DNA from: Nitrospira sp.
Lineage (GTDB): Bacteria; Nitrospirota; Nitrospiria; Nitrospirales; Nitrospiraceae
Assembly: GCA_016873525.1 (NCBI GenBank)
Contig: VGXD01000003.1
Coordinates: 1 to 25,123, forward strand
Direction: 5' to 3'
DNA length: 25,123 nt
Both the position numbers and the translations under genes were made by a program. The notes under the pieces are model-generated. The model had not been told where the DNA came from. It did not search any database and saw only the letters and a list, made by a program, of their open reading frames with translations. Of the stretch, positions 8,253-15,755 are shown one piece after another (the stretch's first letter is position 1; each line of letters opens with the position of its first letter).

Positions 8253-8319
8253 AACTGTCAGCTCTCAGCACTCAGCCGGTTCAATTCTGCTTCTGGCTGA
8301 AAACTGATAGCCGATGGCT
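8253..8319. repeat. Intergenic inverted array of TCAGC/GCTGA words (family B, copy 1)
   Basis: On the plus strand CTGTCAGCTCTCAGCACTCAGCC (8255-8277, described as words CTGTCAGC, TCTCAGC and ACTCAGCC) is followed by GGCTGAAAACTGATAGCC (8295-8312), the imperfect reverse complement. The element overlaps the 3' end of thiS and contains its stop codon. Copies 2 and 3 of the family lie at 13344-13424 and 16626-16708. Confidence 0.75.
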
Positions 8320-8525
8320 TCTTCACTTCCCCCGCCGATGAAACTGATAATTTCGATCCGATCCCCGTCCTTGAGCCCCCGCGCGTCAAAGGCTCCTTTC
8401 TCCAGGATTTCCCGGTTGACCTCGACCGCCACACGGTCAGGCCGAATGTCCAACTCGCGCAAAAGGTCCGCCACCGTCGAACCGGCCTGCGCCGCGCGCT
8501 GTTCCCCATTGACGTGAATCTGCAT
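8265..8525 (-). CDS. thiS: Sulfur-carrier protein ThiS with C-terminal extension
   Basis: An 86-residue ubiquitin-fold sulfur carrier. Residues 1-66 (MQIHVNGEQ, then [20 protein letters not shown] and [13 protein letters not shown]) are an ordinary ThiS, whose C-terminal Gly-Gly is normally adenylated and converted to a thiocarboxylate for ThiG. Here the Gly64-66 run is not followed by a stop. The frame continues for 20 residues (67-86, from SEEAIGYQF to EPAEC), most of them encoded by the family B repeat at 8253-8319. Either a protease exposes the diglycine, or the carrier is inactive, or a read/assembly error hides a stop. Start ATG 8525 follows GGGTGGCGG. It is the first gene of the thi operon. 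Confidence 0.88.
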   Translation of the reverse strand: MQIHVNGEQRAAQAGSTVADLLRELDIRPDRVAVEVNREILEKGAFDARGLKDGDRIEIISFIGGGSEEAIGYQFSARSRIEPAEC

Positions 8526-8542
8526 GGCCGCCACCCTTGTGC

Positions 8543-8572
8543 ATCCTACGGGACGATAGAATCCCTTGTCAA
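8543..8572 (-). promoter_or_regulatory. Predicted sigma70-like promoter of thiS-thiG-thiE
   Basis: On the minus strand a perfect TTGACA (8572-8567), an 18-base spacer and TAGGAT (8548-8543). The predicted start near 8536 leaves only about 11 bases before the thiS ATG at 8525. A TPP riboswitch could not fit downstream of this start, and none was seen. Confidence 0.6.
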
Positions 8573-8591
8573 TAAAGGCGAGACGAGGCCT

Positions 8592-8621
8592 CTGGAACTG
8601 CGCCGGCGCTGCCTCTATACT
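8592..8621 (+). promoter_or_regulatory. Possible promoter of the PolX-N-like gene
   Basis: TATACT (8616-8621) is a good -10 box, with a weak -35 CTGGAA (8592-8597) 18 bases upstream. The start codon lies 28 bases downstream at 8650. It is divergent from the thi promoter. Confidence 0.4.
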
Positions 8622-8649
8622 ACGGTCCGGCAAGGAGCGGAGGGGGCCG

Positions 8650-9132
8650 ATGACGGAGACGAACAGAGCGCTCGCGCAGATATTCCTGGCGATGGCCGAT
8701 TTGCTGGCCGTCCGGCGGGACAACCCGCACCGCATCCGGGCCTACCGCCGCGCCGCCGAGTCGCTCAGGGACCTGCCAGAAGATGTAGCCACGCTGTCTC
8801 AGCGGGGGGCCTTGCAGGAGATTCCCGGAATCGGGAAAGACCTTGCCGCCAAGATTCAGGAGTATCTCAAGACCGGCGTCATCCAATCTTACGAAGCGAT
8901 CAAGGCCCCCCTGCCTCCGGAGATCGCCACTTGGACCACGCTGCCGGGCCTCTCAGACACCGTCGTCCAGCACCTCTATTTTCGGTTGGGCATCGGGACC
9001 TTGGCCGACCTGGAAACCCTGGTCCGCTCCCACCTGCTGCGCACCCTCCCCGGCGTCACGGCCACGGAAGAAGCGCTCTTGGACGCCATTCACGCAAGAC
9101 AGCAGGAAGAAAACCCGCCGGCTGGACGATGA
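8650..9132 (+). CDS. Stand-alone PolX N-terminal-like helix-hairpin-helix protein
   Basis: 160 residues. The first part (about 1-75) resembles the 8-kDa domain of family X DNA polymerases: NRALAQIFLAMADLLAVRRDNPHRIRAYRRAAESLRDL is abbreviated here to its ends NRALAQIF and RAYRRAAESL. It is followed by a helix-hairpin-helix LQEIPGIGKDLAAKIQEYL, then a second thumb-like segment TLPGLSDTVVQHLYFRLGI. Bacterial PolX proteins continue with a palm domain and a PHP exonuclease, to a total of about 570 residues. Here the protein simply ends, with no polymerase Asp triad and no frame that continues it. It may bind gapped DNA or act as an accessory lyase-like module; this is inference. Start ATG 8650 has GGAGGGGG just upstream. 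It is convergent with ctpA, with a 43-base gap. Confidence 0.75.
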   Translation: MTETNRALAQIFLAMADLLAVRRDNPHRIRAYRRAAESLRDLPEDVATLSQRGALQEIPGIGKDLAAKIQEYLKTGVIQSYEAIKAPLPPEIATWTTLPGLSDTVVQHLYFRLGIGTLADLETLVRSHLLRTLPGVTATEEALLDAIHARQQEENPPAGR

Positions 9133-9175
9133 CGCCGCGTTCCTATTCGGACTGCATCGCCAAGCCCGTTTTGGC

Positions 9176-10522
9176 TTACAGCGGTTTCAGGTCCTTGAAG
9201 ATCTTCCAGGTCTTGAGCAACTCCACCGCCTTCTGAAGCTGCGCGTCCTCCTCTAGCGGGGTCTCGCCCACGACTTCCGCCGATGGCACCGCTCCTTTGG
9301 CCGATTCATTCCCCGCCTTGGGCGGCGCTGCCGCCTCCTTGGCCTTGGATGTACGGCCCTCGCCTTCCTTCCCCTCTTTGCCCTCTTTGCCCTCTTTGTC
9401 GCTGACCTTGGCCACCGTCACCGGCTGGAGTTTGACGACGATGTCGGGGGTAATGCCGGTAGATTGGATGGACCGGCCCTTCGGCGTGTAGTACTTGGCC
9501 GTCGTCAGGCGCAGCCCGGACCCATCCGCCAGAGGCAGAATCGTCTGGACCGACCCCTTCCCGAACGAGGTCGTCCCGATGATCACGGCCCGGCCCCAGT
9601 CCTGTAACGCGCCGGCCACGATCTCCGACGCGCTCGCGGACCCTTCGTTGACCAGAATGATCAGCGGATACTCTTCCGGCTGGTCCTTGATCCGCGACAG
9701 GTACTCGTCCTTCCGTCCATCCCGCCCCTTGATGTAGACGACCAGCTTGCCGGAGGGAATGAACTGTTCCGAGACCTCGACCGCCGACGTCAGGAGGCCG
9801 CCCGGATTGTTCCGAAGGTCCAGGATGGTGGACTGCAGTTTCTGCTCTCGAAATTGCTTCAACACGCGGCTGAGGTCCTTGCCCGTGGATTCCTGAAACT
9901 GCGTCAGCCGGACATAGGCGATGTTCCCTTCGATCACCTTGGACTTGACGCTCTCGATCTTGATGGTGTCCCGCACCAGGGTGAAAGCGAGGGGGTCCGT
10001 AACCCCGTCGCGCTGGATGGTCAGGGTCACCTTCGAGCCCTTCGGTCCGCGCATCTTCTGGACCGCCTCCATGAGGGTCAGGTCCTTCGTCGCATCGTCA
10101 TTGACCTTGGTGATGAAGTCGCCGGCCTTGATGCCGGCCTTCTGCGCCGGCGTGCCCTCGATCGGCGCGATCACCGCGAGGCGGCTCTCCTTGATCCCGA
10201 TCTGGATGCCGACCCCGCCGAATTCCCCCTTGGTCTCGACTTGAATCTCCTTGTACATCTCCGGGGTCATGTAGGCGGAGTGCGGGTCCAAGGTGGACAG
10301 CATGCCGCGGATCGCGCCCTGGACCAGGTCCTTGGGCTTGGTCTCCTCCACATAATGCTTCTGGATCTGGGTGAGGACCTCCGAAAAGGTTTTGAGTTCC
10401 TCGTAGGTTTCGGTCGCGTGGCCCGTCCGCTCCCATCCCTTCCCGATCAGGACGCCGACGAGCAAGGTCACCGCGACGATCGGCCCCAGGTACCAGGTTC
10501 TGCGTTGCCGTGGCTGTTCCAT
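9176..10522 (-). CDS. ctpA: C-terminal processing peptidase, S41 family (CtpA/Prc-like)
   Basis: A 448-residue periplasmic or membrane-anchored serine protease. An N-terminal hydrophobic segment (about 10-27) is a signal anchor. A dimerisation/helical region follows, then a PDZ domain (about 100-185, with GEFGGVGIQIG) that recognises C-termini, then the protease domain. ILDLRNNPGGLL and NEGSASASE precede the catalytic pair Ser297 and Lys322 (in FGKGSVQ), spaced 25 residues as in E. coli Prc, with Gln326 also present. Residues 376-388 are a KEG tripeptide run from a 9-base tandem repeat, followed by an Ala/Glu/Lys-rich linker and a short C-terminal helix. Start ATG 10522 has AAAGGA upstream. 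It is the last gene of ftsE-ftsX-envC-ctpA, 34 bases after envC. Likely substrates are envelope proteins, perhaps peptidoglycan hydrolases. Confidence 0.92.
   Translation of the reverse strand: MEQPRQRRTWYLGPIVAVTLLVGVLIGKGWERTGHATETYEELKTFSEVLTQIQKHYVEETKPKDLVQGAIRGMLSTLDPHSAYMTPEMYKEIQVETKGEFGGVGIQIGIKESRLAVIAPIEGTPAQKAGIKAGDFITKVNDDATKDLTLMEAVQKMRGPKGSKVTLTIQRDGVTDPLAFTLVRDTIKIESVKSKVIEGNIAYVRLTQFQESTGKDLSRVLKQFREQKLQSTILDLRNNPGGLLTSAVEVSEQFIPSGKLVVYIKGRDGRKDEYLSRIKDQPEEYPLIILVNEGSASASEIVAGALQDWGRAVIIGTTSFGKGSVQTILPLADGSGLRLTTAKYYTPKGRSIQSTGITPDIVVKLQPVTVAKVSDKEGKEGKEGKEGEGRTSKAKEAAAPPKAGNESAKGAVPSAEVVGETPLEEDAQLQKAVELLKTWKIFKDLKPL
9372..9398. repeat. Tandem 9-base repeat inside ctpA
   Basis: Three perfect copies of CCCTCTTTG on the plus strand (9372-9380, 9381-9389, 9390-9398). 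On the coding strand they give consecutive KEG tripeptides in the linker after the protease domain. The unit is a multiple of three, so copy-number change would keep the frame. Confidence 0.9.
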
Positions 10523-10556
10523 AACGCTGGATTCCTTTCCGTTGAGTCGAATTATC

Positions 10557-11774
10557 TCACCGCCGTTTTGCCAACCAGAGCAGGGGGTCCACCGGATCCG
10601 CCCCTTCCCGCAATTCAAAGTACAGCGTGCTCTCCCCCGTCATCCCCGTATCGCCGGTCTCGCCGATCGCCTGGCCGGCCTGCACATGATCGCCCACCTT
10701 CGCCGACAGCTTCGAGGCATGGGCGTAGAGGGAGAAAAACCCGTTGGCGTGGTCCAGGATCATGACCAGCCCATAGCCCTTGAGCCAGTCCGCATAGGCC
10801 ACCGAGCCGGGCATCACCGCCCGGATCGCACTGCCCTCCTCGGTGCGCAGCTCGATGCCTTTTTTCTGCACGTAGGTATCGAACGTCGGGTGCTTCTGCC
10901 GCCCGAAAAACGACACCACCTCGCCTTCGGCCGGCCAGTGCAGCGCGCCCTTGAAGGGATGGCTTCCGACGATCTCCTTCTTGGGCCGTACGGCGGCCGC
11001 CCGGCGCCGCTGCTCCAGGTCCCGCAGCAGCGCATCGACGCGGGACGCCGACTTCTCCAGTTCGGCCACCGCCCGATCGTAGGATTCTTTCTCGTGGGTT
11101 ATCTTGGCCAGGACCAGGCCCTTTTGCCGCTTCAACCCCTGTATTTCATCGAGCTTGCGCTCCGTGCCCTGTTTGTAGGCCAGCATCTCGCTGCGGGCCG
11201 CGGCACGCTGGCGCTCCACCTCTTCCAACTGCACCAGGTCGCCTTGGTAGGCGTTCATCAGATCATACTCCCGTTTCGAGACCGCGGACAGGTACTGGAA
11301 GCGCCGCTGCAAGTCCCCGTAATTGTCGGCTGCGAGCAACGCCTTGAAATAGCCGAACCGGCCTTCCATATATTGGACCCGCAGTCTGGCCTGGATCGAC
11401 CGCCGCCGATCGCTGATGTGCAGCCGCAGCAAGACCAATTGGGCGTTGATGGCTTCGAGTTCCTGATCCTTTTGCTTCAGCTGCCGGCTGATCGCCTGCC
11501 GCTCCTGCCGGCTGCGCATCAACCGATCGTCCAGATCCTGGATGGACTGCAGGGTGTTCTCCCGTTTTTTCTCGACCTCGCCGGCGTGTTTCTTCTTCTC
11601 CTCGATTTCTTCCTTGAGTTTCTCGAGGGTCTTGCGCTCCTGCTCGATCTTCTGATTGATGGGATCGTGCCGGTCCTTCCCGGCCAGCACCAGCGCCTTG
11701 GCTCCCGCCGCGAGCCAGAGCAGCCCCCCCGCAACCAACACCGGCGCCATGCGTCGCCGCCCGGACTCCCTCAC
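10557..11774 (-). CDS. envC: EnvC-like murein hydrolase activator (coiled coil + degenerate LytM)
   Basis: 405 residues: an N-terminal hydrophobic signal (about 9-31), long coiled coils (about 38-130 and 175-262), and a C-terminal LytM/M23-fold domain (about 276-402). The metal ligands of active M23 enzymes are mostly lost. The usual His-x-Gly-x-Asp site reads KKGIELR (304-310) and the final His-x-His is TLYFEL (383-388); only a His in YAHAS (His352) remains. This is the pattern of E. coli EnvC, whose equivalent end is SLYFEIR and which activates amidases rather than cutting peptidoglycan. Its start overlaps the ftsX stop by 4 bases (ATGA type). This supports an FtsEX-EnvC complex in which FtsX recruits the coiled coil. 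No amidase gene is in the window. Confidence 0.88.
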   Translation of the reverse strand: MRESGRRRMAPVLVAGGLLWLAAGAKALVLAGKDRHDPINQKIEQERKTLEKLKEEIEEKKKHAGEVEKKRENTLQSIQDLDDRLMRSRQERQAISRQLKQKDQELEAINAQLVLLRLHISDRRRSIQARLRVQYMEGRFGYFKALLAADNYGDLQRRFQYLSAVSKREYDLMNAYQGDLVQLEEVERQRAAARSEMLAYKQGTERKLDEIQGLKRQKGLVLAKITHEKESYDRAVAELEKSASRVDALLRDLEQRRRAAAVRPKKEIVGSHPFKGALHWPAEGEVVSFFGRQKHPTFDTYVQKKGIELRTEEGSAIRAVMPGSVAYADWLKGYGLVMILDHANGFFSLYAHASKLSAKVGDHVQAGQAIGETGDTGMTGESTLYFELREGADPVDPLLWLAKRR

Positions 11775-12670
11775 GACCGGACCTTTCCGAATCCGAACAA
11801 GGAGACGAAGCTGCCGAGAAAACCCAGCACCAGACCGGCCAGGACCATCAAGAACGAAATGTGGGCGGGGAAAAATCTGAAGCCTGTCTCGATGCCCAAA
11901 AACCGCCCCGTCGGACCGAGCTGGTCGATGAACAATTCGAATCCGCCCTTGAGCAAGAGCAGCGCCAGCCCCGCCCCCAGGGCGCCCAGCACCGATCCCT
12001 CCAACAGGTAGGGTGTTTTAATAAAGGCGCCGGTGGCGCCGATCAGCCGCATGATCTCGATCTCGTCCCGCCGCGCATAGACCGTCAGCCGGATCGTATT
12101 CGCGATGATCGTCACGGAGGCGGCAGACAGCACGGTGCCGACCGCCACCGCGGCCAGTTCGAGATAGCCGATCACCACCGCCAGATTTTCGATCCACTCG
12201 CGGCTGTACTGGACCTGCGCCACGCCGGGCACGGACCGGAGCCGGTCGGACCAGCGCTGGACGGCATCGGAGGAGCGAAACTTGGGCACCAGGGTCACCA
12301 CGAAGGAGGCCGGCAGCGGGTTCTCCCCCAGCCCTTCGAGCAGATGGGATTCGTCCGGGAACTGCGCGTGAAAATCGGCCAGCGCCTGCGCCTTGGACAG
12401 ATACGTAAGCGACAAGACCTCCGGCTCCGCCTTGATCTGATGCTGGAGGGCGGTCACGCCTTGCGCCGTCAGGTTGTCCTGCAAATAGACGATCACCTTG
12501 ATGTCGTCCTGCAACGAGCCGACCATGCCCCGAAGATTCAGGTAGAGCAGCAGAAACACGCCGAAGCAGGCCAGCGTGAAGGCCGTCGTGGCCACGGCGA
12601 CGAGCGTCGTCGTCCGGTTGAGACGGATGTTCGTCAGGGCTTCCCGCAGCAGATAGCCGAGGCGCCTCAA
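11771..12670 (-). CDS. ftsX: Cell division ABC-type permease FtsX
   Basis: 299 residues with the FtsX layout: a cytoplasmic N-terminus, a first membrane helix (about 22-46) and a large extracytoplasmic domain (about 47-165, beginning GMVGSLQDDIKVIVYLQDNL) that in other bacteria binds a hydrolase activator. Three further helices lie near 168-192, 221-241 and 271-294. The conserved loop VYARRDEIEIMRLIGAT lies between helices 2 and 3. It overlaps ftsE upstream and envC downstream by 4 bases each, so the three are almost certainly translated together. FtsX does not transport a solute. It passes the ATPase cycle of FtsE across the membrane to control peptidoglycan hydrolysis at the septum. Confidence 0.95.
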   Translation of the reverse strand: MRRLGYLLREALTNIRLNRTTTLVAVATTAFTLACFGVFLLLYLNLRGMVGSLQDDIKVIVYLQDNLTAQGVTALQHQIKAEPEVLSLTYLSKAQALADFHAQFPDESHLLEGLGENPLPASFVVTLVPKFRSSDAVQRWSDRLRSVPGVAQVQYSREWIENLAVVIGYLELAAVAVGTVLSAASVTIIANTIRLTVYARRDEIEIMRLIGATGAFIKTPYLLEGSVLGALGAGLALLLLKGGFELFIDQLGPTGRFLGIETGFRFFPAHISFLMVLAGLVLGFLGSFVSLFGFGKVRS

Positions 12671-13335
12671 CGTCCGGCTCCTTCATCCGACGCCAGCTTG
12701 CCCTGCACCAGGGTGACGACCCGCCGGTTGACCTGCTCCACCACCTGACGGTTGTGGGTGGCGATGACCACCGTCGTGCCGCGCGCATTGATCGTCTTGA
12801 AGAGTTCCATGATCTCGCCGGCCAGCTCGGGGTCCATGTTGCCCGTCGGCTCGTCCGCCAGGAGCATCAGCGGCCCGTTCACGATCGCGCGCGCGATGCA
12901 GACGCGCTGCTGCTCCCCCGCGGACAACATGGTGGGACGGCTTTCCTTCTTGTGATCGATCCCGACGGCCTTCAAGGCCTCGGCCACCTTCCGCCTGGTA
13001 TCGAAGGACGAGACGCCCTGGACCAGCAGCGGCAGGGCCACGTTGTCGAACACGCTTTTCTTCGGCAGGAGCTTGAAGTCCTGGAAGACGAATCCCATCG
13101 TGCGTCGGAGGGCGGGCACCTGCGAGGTCTTGATCCGCGCCACGTTCCGGCCCTGCACCAGAATCTGCCCTTCATCGGGCCGTTCCGCGCAGAACAGCAG
13201 CTTGAGCAACGTCGTCTTGCCGGCGCCGCTGGGCCCCATGAGCAGGACGAATTCGCCCTTCTCGATCTGGAGCGTCATGTCGGAGAGCGCCGGCCGCCGG
13301 TCGTAATATTTGGAGACGTGAAAAAGTTGGATCAT
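12667..13335 (-). CDS. ftsE: Cell division ATP-binding protein FtsE
   Basis: A 222-residue ABC ATPase. Walker A is GPSGAGKTT (35-43) in VLLMGPSGAGKTTLLKLLF, the Q-loop is VFQDFKLLP, the signature is LSAGEQQRV, Walker B is LLADEPTGNMD and the H-loop is IATHNRQVV. The signature reads LSAGE rather than the usual LSGGE, a mild change unlikely to abolish activity. The N-terminus MIQLFHVSKYYD is typical of FtsE. It is the first gene of the ftsE-ftsX-envC-ctpA unit. No clear promoter was seen in the 89 bases upstream, which are filled by a family B repeat, so it may be transcribed by read-through from the rpsP-yraN genes. Confidence 0.95.
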   Translation of the reverse strand: MIQLFHVSKYYDRRPALSDMTLQIEKGEFVLLMGPSGAGKTTLLKLLFCAERPDEGQILVQGRNVARIKTSQVPALRRTMGFVFQDFKLLPKKSVFDNVALPLLVQGVSSFDTRRKVAEALKAVGIDHKKESRPTMLSAGEQQRVCIARAIVNGPLMLLADEPTGNMDPELAGEIMELFKTINARGTTVVIATHNRQVVEQVNRRVVTLVQGKLASDEGAGR

Positions 13336-13343
13336 AGTCCGCG

Positions 13344-13424
13344 TTCAGCCATCAGCGATCAGCCGTGAGCCCCCTGATCGCGCCTGCTTCCTTCCGTCTC
13401 ATTATTGAGCTGACGGCTGAGTGC
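13344..13424. repeat. Intergenic inverted array of TCAGC/GCTGA words (family B, copy 2)
   Basis: On the plus strand TTCAGCCATCAGCGATCAGCC (words TCAGCC, ATCAGC and ATCAGCC, 13344-13364) is followed after about 40 bases by TGAGCTGACGGCTGAGTGCT (13406-13425), the imperfect reverse complement. It fills the gap between the ftsE start and the yraN stop and ends at that stop codon. Confidence 0.75.
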
Positions 13425-13811
13425 TTACCATCGGAGATCTTCTCCGGGCACCTCAAAGGCGTTTTCAATATGCTGGATCGCCTCCGGCTTGTCCGTCCCG
13501 CCCGTGCAGAGCACGACGTCGAACCGGCAGGCCCGATGTTTCACGCGATGCTGCGCCAGGTACTGCGCGGCCTGCCGGACGAGCCGCGCCTGCTTGCGTC
13601 CATCCACGGCGTAGAGCGCGCCGCCGCAAGCCTCGGTCCGTCGAGCCTTGACCTCGACGAACACCAGTACCTCGCCAGCCTGCGCCACCAGGTCCAGTTC
13701 GCCGGAGGGGGACCGGACATTCCGGCCCAGAATCCGATAGCCCTTGCGGCGCAAGTAGCGTTCGGCTTCCGACTCGGCCGCAAGCCCGAAGGCCCGCCGC
13801 GCAAGGCTCAT
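13425..13811 (-). CDS. YraN family (UPF0102) nuclease-fold protein
   Basis: A 128-residue member of the UPF0102/YraN family, which has a restriction-endonuclease-like fold. The motif GELDLVAQAGEVLVFVEVKAR (residues about 37-57, cited here as GELDLVA and VFVEVKAR) gives the conserved Glu, Asp and Glu-x-Lys typical of the PD-(D/E)xK core. The N-terminus LAAESEAERYLRRKGYRIL is characteristic. The role of the family is not firmly established; DNA repair or Holliday-junction-related roles have been suggested. Its start overlaps the rnhB stop by 4 bases (ATGA), the normal gene order in many bacteria. Confidence 0.9.
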   Translation of the reverse strand: MSLARRAFGLAAESEAERYLRRKGYRILGRNVRSPSGELDLVAQAGEVLVFVEVKARRTEACGGALYAVDGRKQARLVRQAAQYLAQHRVKHRACRFDVVLCTGGTDKPEAIQHIENAFEVPGEDLRW

Positions 13812-14470
13812 GCCCCCTCCCCCACCGCTGCCACGCCCTGCGCCAGGTCCGGCTGACCGGCCCGACCCAGTGCCTGCCGCACGGGACGAAAACTCCGGCG
13901 GTGAATCTCGCAGGGCCCGTATTCGGCCAGCAGCCGAAGATGCTCGGGCGTCGGATACCCTTTGTGGATGTGGAAACGATATTGAGGATACCGCTGGTGG
14001 TATTCCAGCATGAGGCGATCCCGGGTGACCTTGGCGACGATCGAAGCGGCCGCGATGGAGACCGACAGCCCGTCGCCCTTGATAATCGCCCGCTGCGGCA
14101 GAGGCACCGAAGACAGAAACACCGCATCGATGAGCAAAAAGTCCGGCGGCACAGCCAAGGCCTGGATCGCCCTGCCCATGGCAAAGCGCGTCGCCTCCAG
14201 AATGTTGAGGGCGTCGATGGCCTGCGCATCGGCGAGCCCGATGCCGACGCCGATGGCCCGGCGGGCGATCTCGTCGTAGAGCCGTTCCCGTTCCGCCTCG
14301 GCCACCTGTTTGGAGTCGTTCAACCCCGGCAGGTCGCACCGGCGCGGCAAGAGCACCGCCGCCGCCACCACAGGACCGGCCAAGGGCCCGCGCCCGGCTT
14401 CGTCCAGCCCCGCGACCCGACGATACCCGCATCGCCGGGCCTCTGCCTCGAAGAAGTCGGTCGGCTCCAC
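13808..14470 (-). CDS. rnhB: Ribonuclease HII
   Basis: About 220 residues. RNase HII cuts RNA in RNA-DNA hybrids and removes misincorporated ribonucleotides. The motif VAGLDEAGRGPLAGPVVAAAV carries the first Asp-Glu pair of the DEDD active site. IDAVFL and VTRDRLM carry the later acidic residues. GYPTPEHL and HRRSFRPVR are C-terminal landmarks. Adjacent TTG (14473) and GTG (14470) codons could both start it, after the ribosome-binding-like AGAGGGGG. I chose the GTG for better spacing, but the TTG is possible. It follows rplS by 62 bases and overlaps yraN. Confidence 0.94.
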   Translation of the reverse strand: MEPTDFFEAEARRCGYRRVAGLDEAGRGPLAGPVVAAAVLLPRRCDLPGLNDSKQVAEAERERLYDEIARRAIGVGIGLADAQAIDALNILEATRFAMGRAIQALAVPPDFLLIDAVFLSSVPLPQRAIIKGDGLSVSIAAASIVAKVTRDRLMLEYHQRYPQYRFHIHKGYPTPEHLRLLAEYGPCEIHRRSFRPVRQALGRAGQPDLAQGVAAVGEGA

Positions 14471-14532
14471 CAAGGCCCCCTCTCACATCCGCGGCGCAAT
14501 GGTCGCGGTCCGAGCGCCAAGGCAGAACCGGC

Positions 14533-14982
14533 TTAGGCCTTGCCGGCCGGAGCCGCCTCTGCCGATGCGGCCGTTTCGGCGGCTTCCGCCGACGCGGCGG
14601 CAGCACGGGCGGCCTCGCCCCGCGCCTTGGCCTCGGGGGAATACTCCCGCTCCCCGACTTTGGCCATCTTGCCCTTCTTATCCCGCAGGTAATAGAGCTT
14701 GGCCCGGCGCACCTTGCCCTGACGGACCACGTCGATGCGGGTCACGATCGGCGAATGGACCGGGAAAATACGCTCGACGCCGACGCCGTAGGAAATTTTC
14801 CGGACCGTAAAGGTTTCGCTGTTCCGCCCGCCCTTGCGGCTGATCACCGTCCCCTCGAACACCTGGATACGTTCCTTTTCGCCTTCCACCACCTTGACGT
14901 GGACGCGGACCGTATCGCCGATCTCGAACGACGGAATGGTTTTCTTGGTCAACGACTGTTGGATGCGTTCCAACCGATTCAT
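14533..14982 (-). CDS. rplS: 50S ribosomal protein L19 with Ala-rich tail
   Basis: 149 residues. The first ~115 are a standard L19: [46 protein letters not shown], and [16 protein letters not shown] near the end. L19 lies at the 30S-50S interface. The remaining ~35 residues are a low-complexity Ala/Glu tail not needed by most L19 proteins. ATG 14982 overlaps the trmD stop by 4 bases and has a strong GGAGGAGGGAG site inside trmD, so translation is coupled but strongly re-initiated. Confidence 0.97.
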   Translation of the reverse strand: MNRLERIQQSLTKKTIPSFEIGDTVRVHVKVVEGEKERIQVFEGTVISRKGGRNSETFTVRKISYGVGVERIFPVHSPIVTRIDVVRQGKVRRAKLYYLRDKKGKMAKVGEREYSPEAKARGEAARAAAASAEAAETAASAEAAPAGKA

Positions 14983-15755
14983 GATAATCTCCCTCCTCCA
15001 CTGGCTTCGCAGACATTCGTGTGTTCGTGCAGAATTTCATCCAACAACCGCCGATCCTCTTCGCTGAGTTCCCGCTCTCGCAGCAAATCCGGCCGCTTGA
15101 GAAAGGTGTTGCGCAGCGCTTCCTTCCGACGCCAGCGCCGGACCGCCTCATGGTTGCCCGACAGCAGGATTTCCGGCACCGCCAAGCCCCGAACGTCCGG
15201 GGGCCGCGTGTACTGGGGAAAATCCAGCAGCGAGTCCGTGAAGGATTCGGCCAGGGCCGACTCCGGGTCTCCCAACACGCCGGGGATCAGCCGCACCGCC
15301 GCATCGATGATTACAAGGGCGGGCAGTTCCCCGCCCGTCAAAACGTAGTCTCCGATCGAGACTTCCTCCGGCTGCAGGCCGAGCCGGACCCGTTCATCGA
15401 TCCCTTCATAATGCCCGCAAACAAAGACCAGGGGACGCCGTTCGTCCCGGAGTTCCTCGGCAAACCGTTGGGTCAGGGGACGGCCCTGCGGCGAAGGCAT
15501 CAGGAGCCGCAACTCCGTTCCATGCTCTGCGCGTAGGGCGTCGACGGCCCGAAAGATCGGCTCCGCCTTCATGACCATGCCGGCCCCGCCCCCGTAGGGC
15601 GAATCGTCCGCCACCTGATGCCGGTCCAGCGTGTAGTCCCGCAGATTGCGGACCCGCACCTCAAGCAGCCCCTTCTCCTGCGCCCGCCTGAGCATGCTCT
15701 GGCCCAGCACAGGCCGGACCATGTCCGGAAACAGCGTGAGGACATCACAGCGCAT
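14979..15755 (-). CDS. trmD: tRNA (guanine-37-N1)-methyltransferase TrmD
   Basis: 258 residues of the SPOUT (knotted) methyltransferase family. It methylates G37 next to the anticodon using S-adenosylmethionine. Landmarks: [13 protein letters not shown] at the start; [48 protein letters not shown] in the trefoil-knot cofactor site; and [17 protein letters not shown]. Length is normal. It overlaps rimM by 11 bases and rplS by 4 bases. Confidence 0.97.
   Translation of the reverse strand: MRCDVLTLFPDMVRPVLGQSMLRRAQEKGLLEVRVRNLRDYTLDRHQVADDSPYGGGAGMVMKAEPIFRAVDALRAEHGTELRLLMPSPQGRPLTQRFAEELRDERRPLVFVCGHYEGIDERVRLGLQPEEVSIGDYVLTGGELPALVIIDAAVRLIPGVLGDPESALAESFTDSLLDFPQYTRPPDVRGLAVPEILLSGNHEAVRRWRRKEALRNTFLKRPDLLRERELSEEDRRLLDEILHEHTNVCEASGGGRLS

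Noticed and set aside
8526..8649. TPP riboswitch upstream of thiS
   Set aside because: The predicted leader is only about 11 bases, and no thi-box-like sequence was seen in the divergent gap.
9133..9175. Intrinsic terminator between the PolX-N-like gene and ctpA
   Set aside because: Only a 5-base stem (AAGCC/GGCTT) with no proper T-run, too weak to call.
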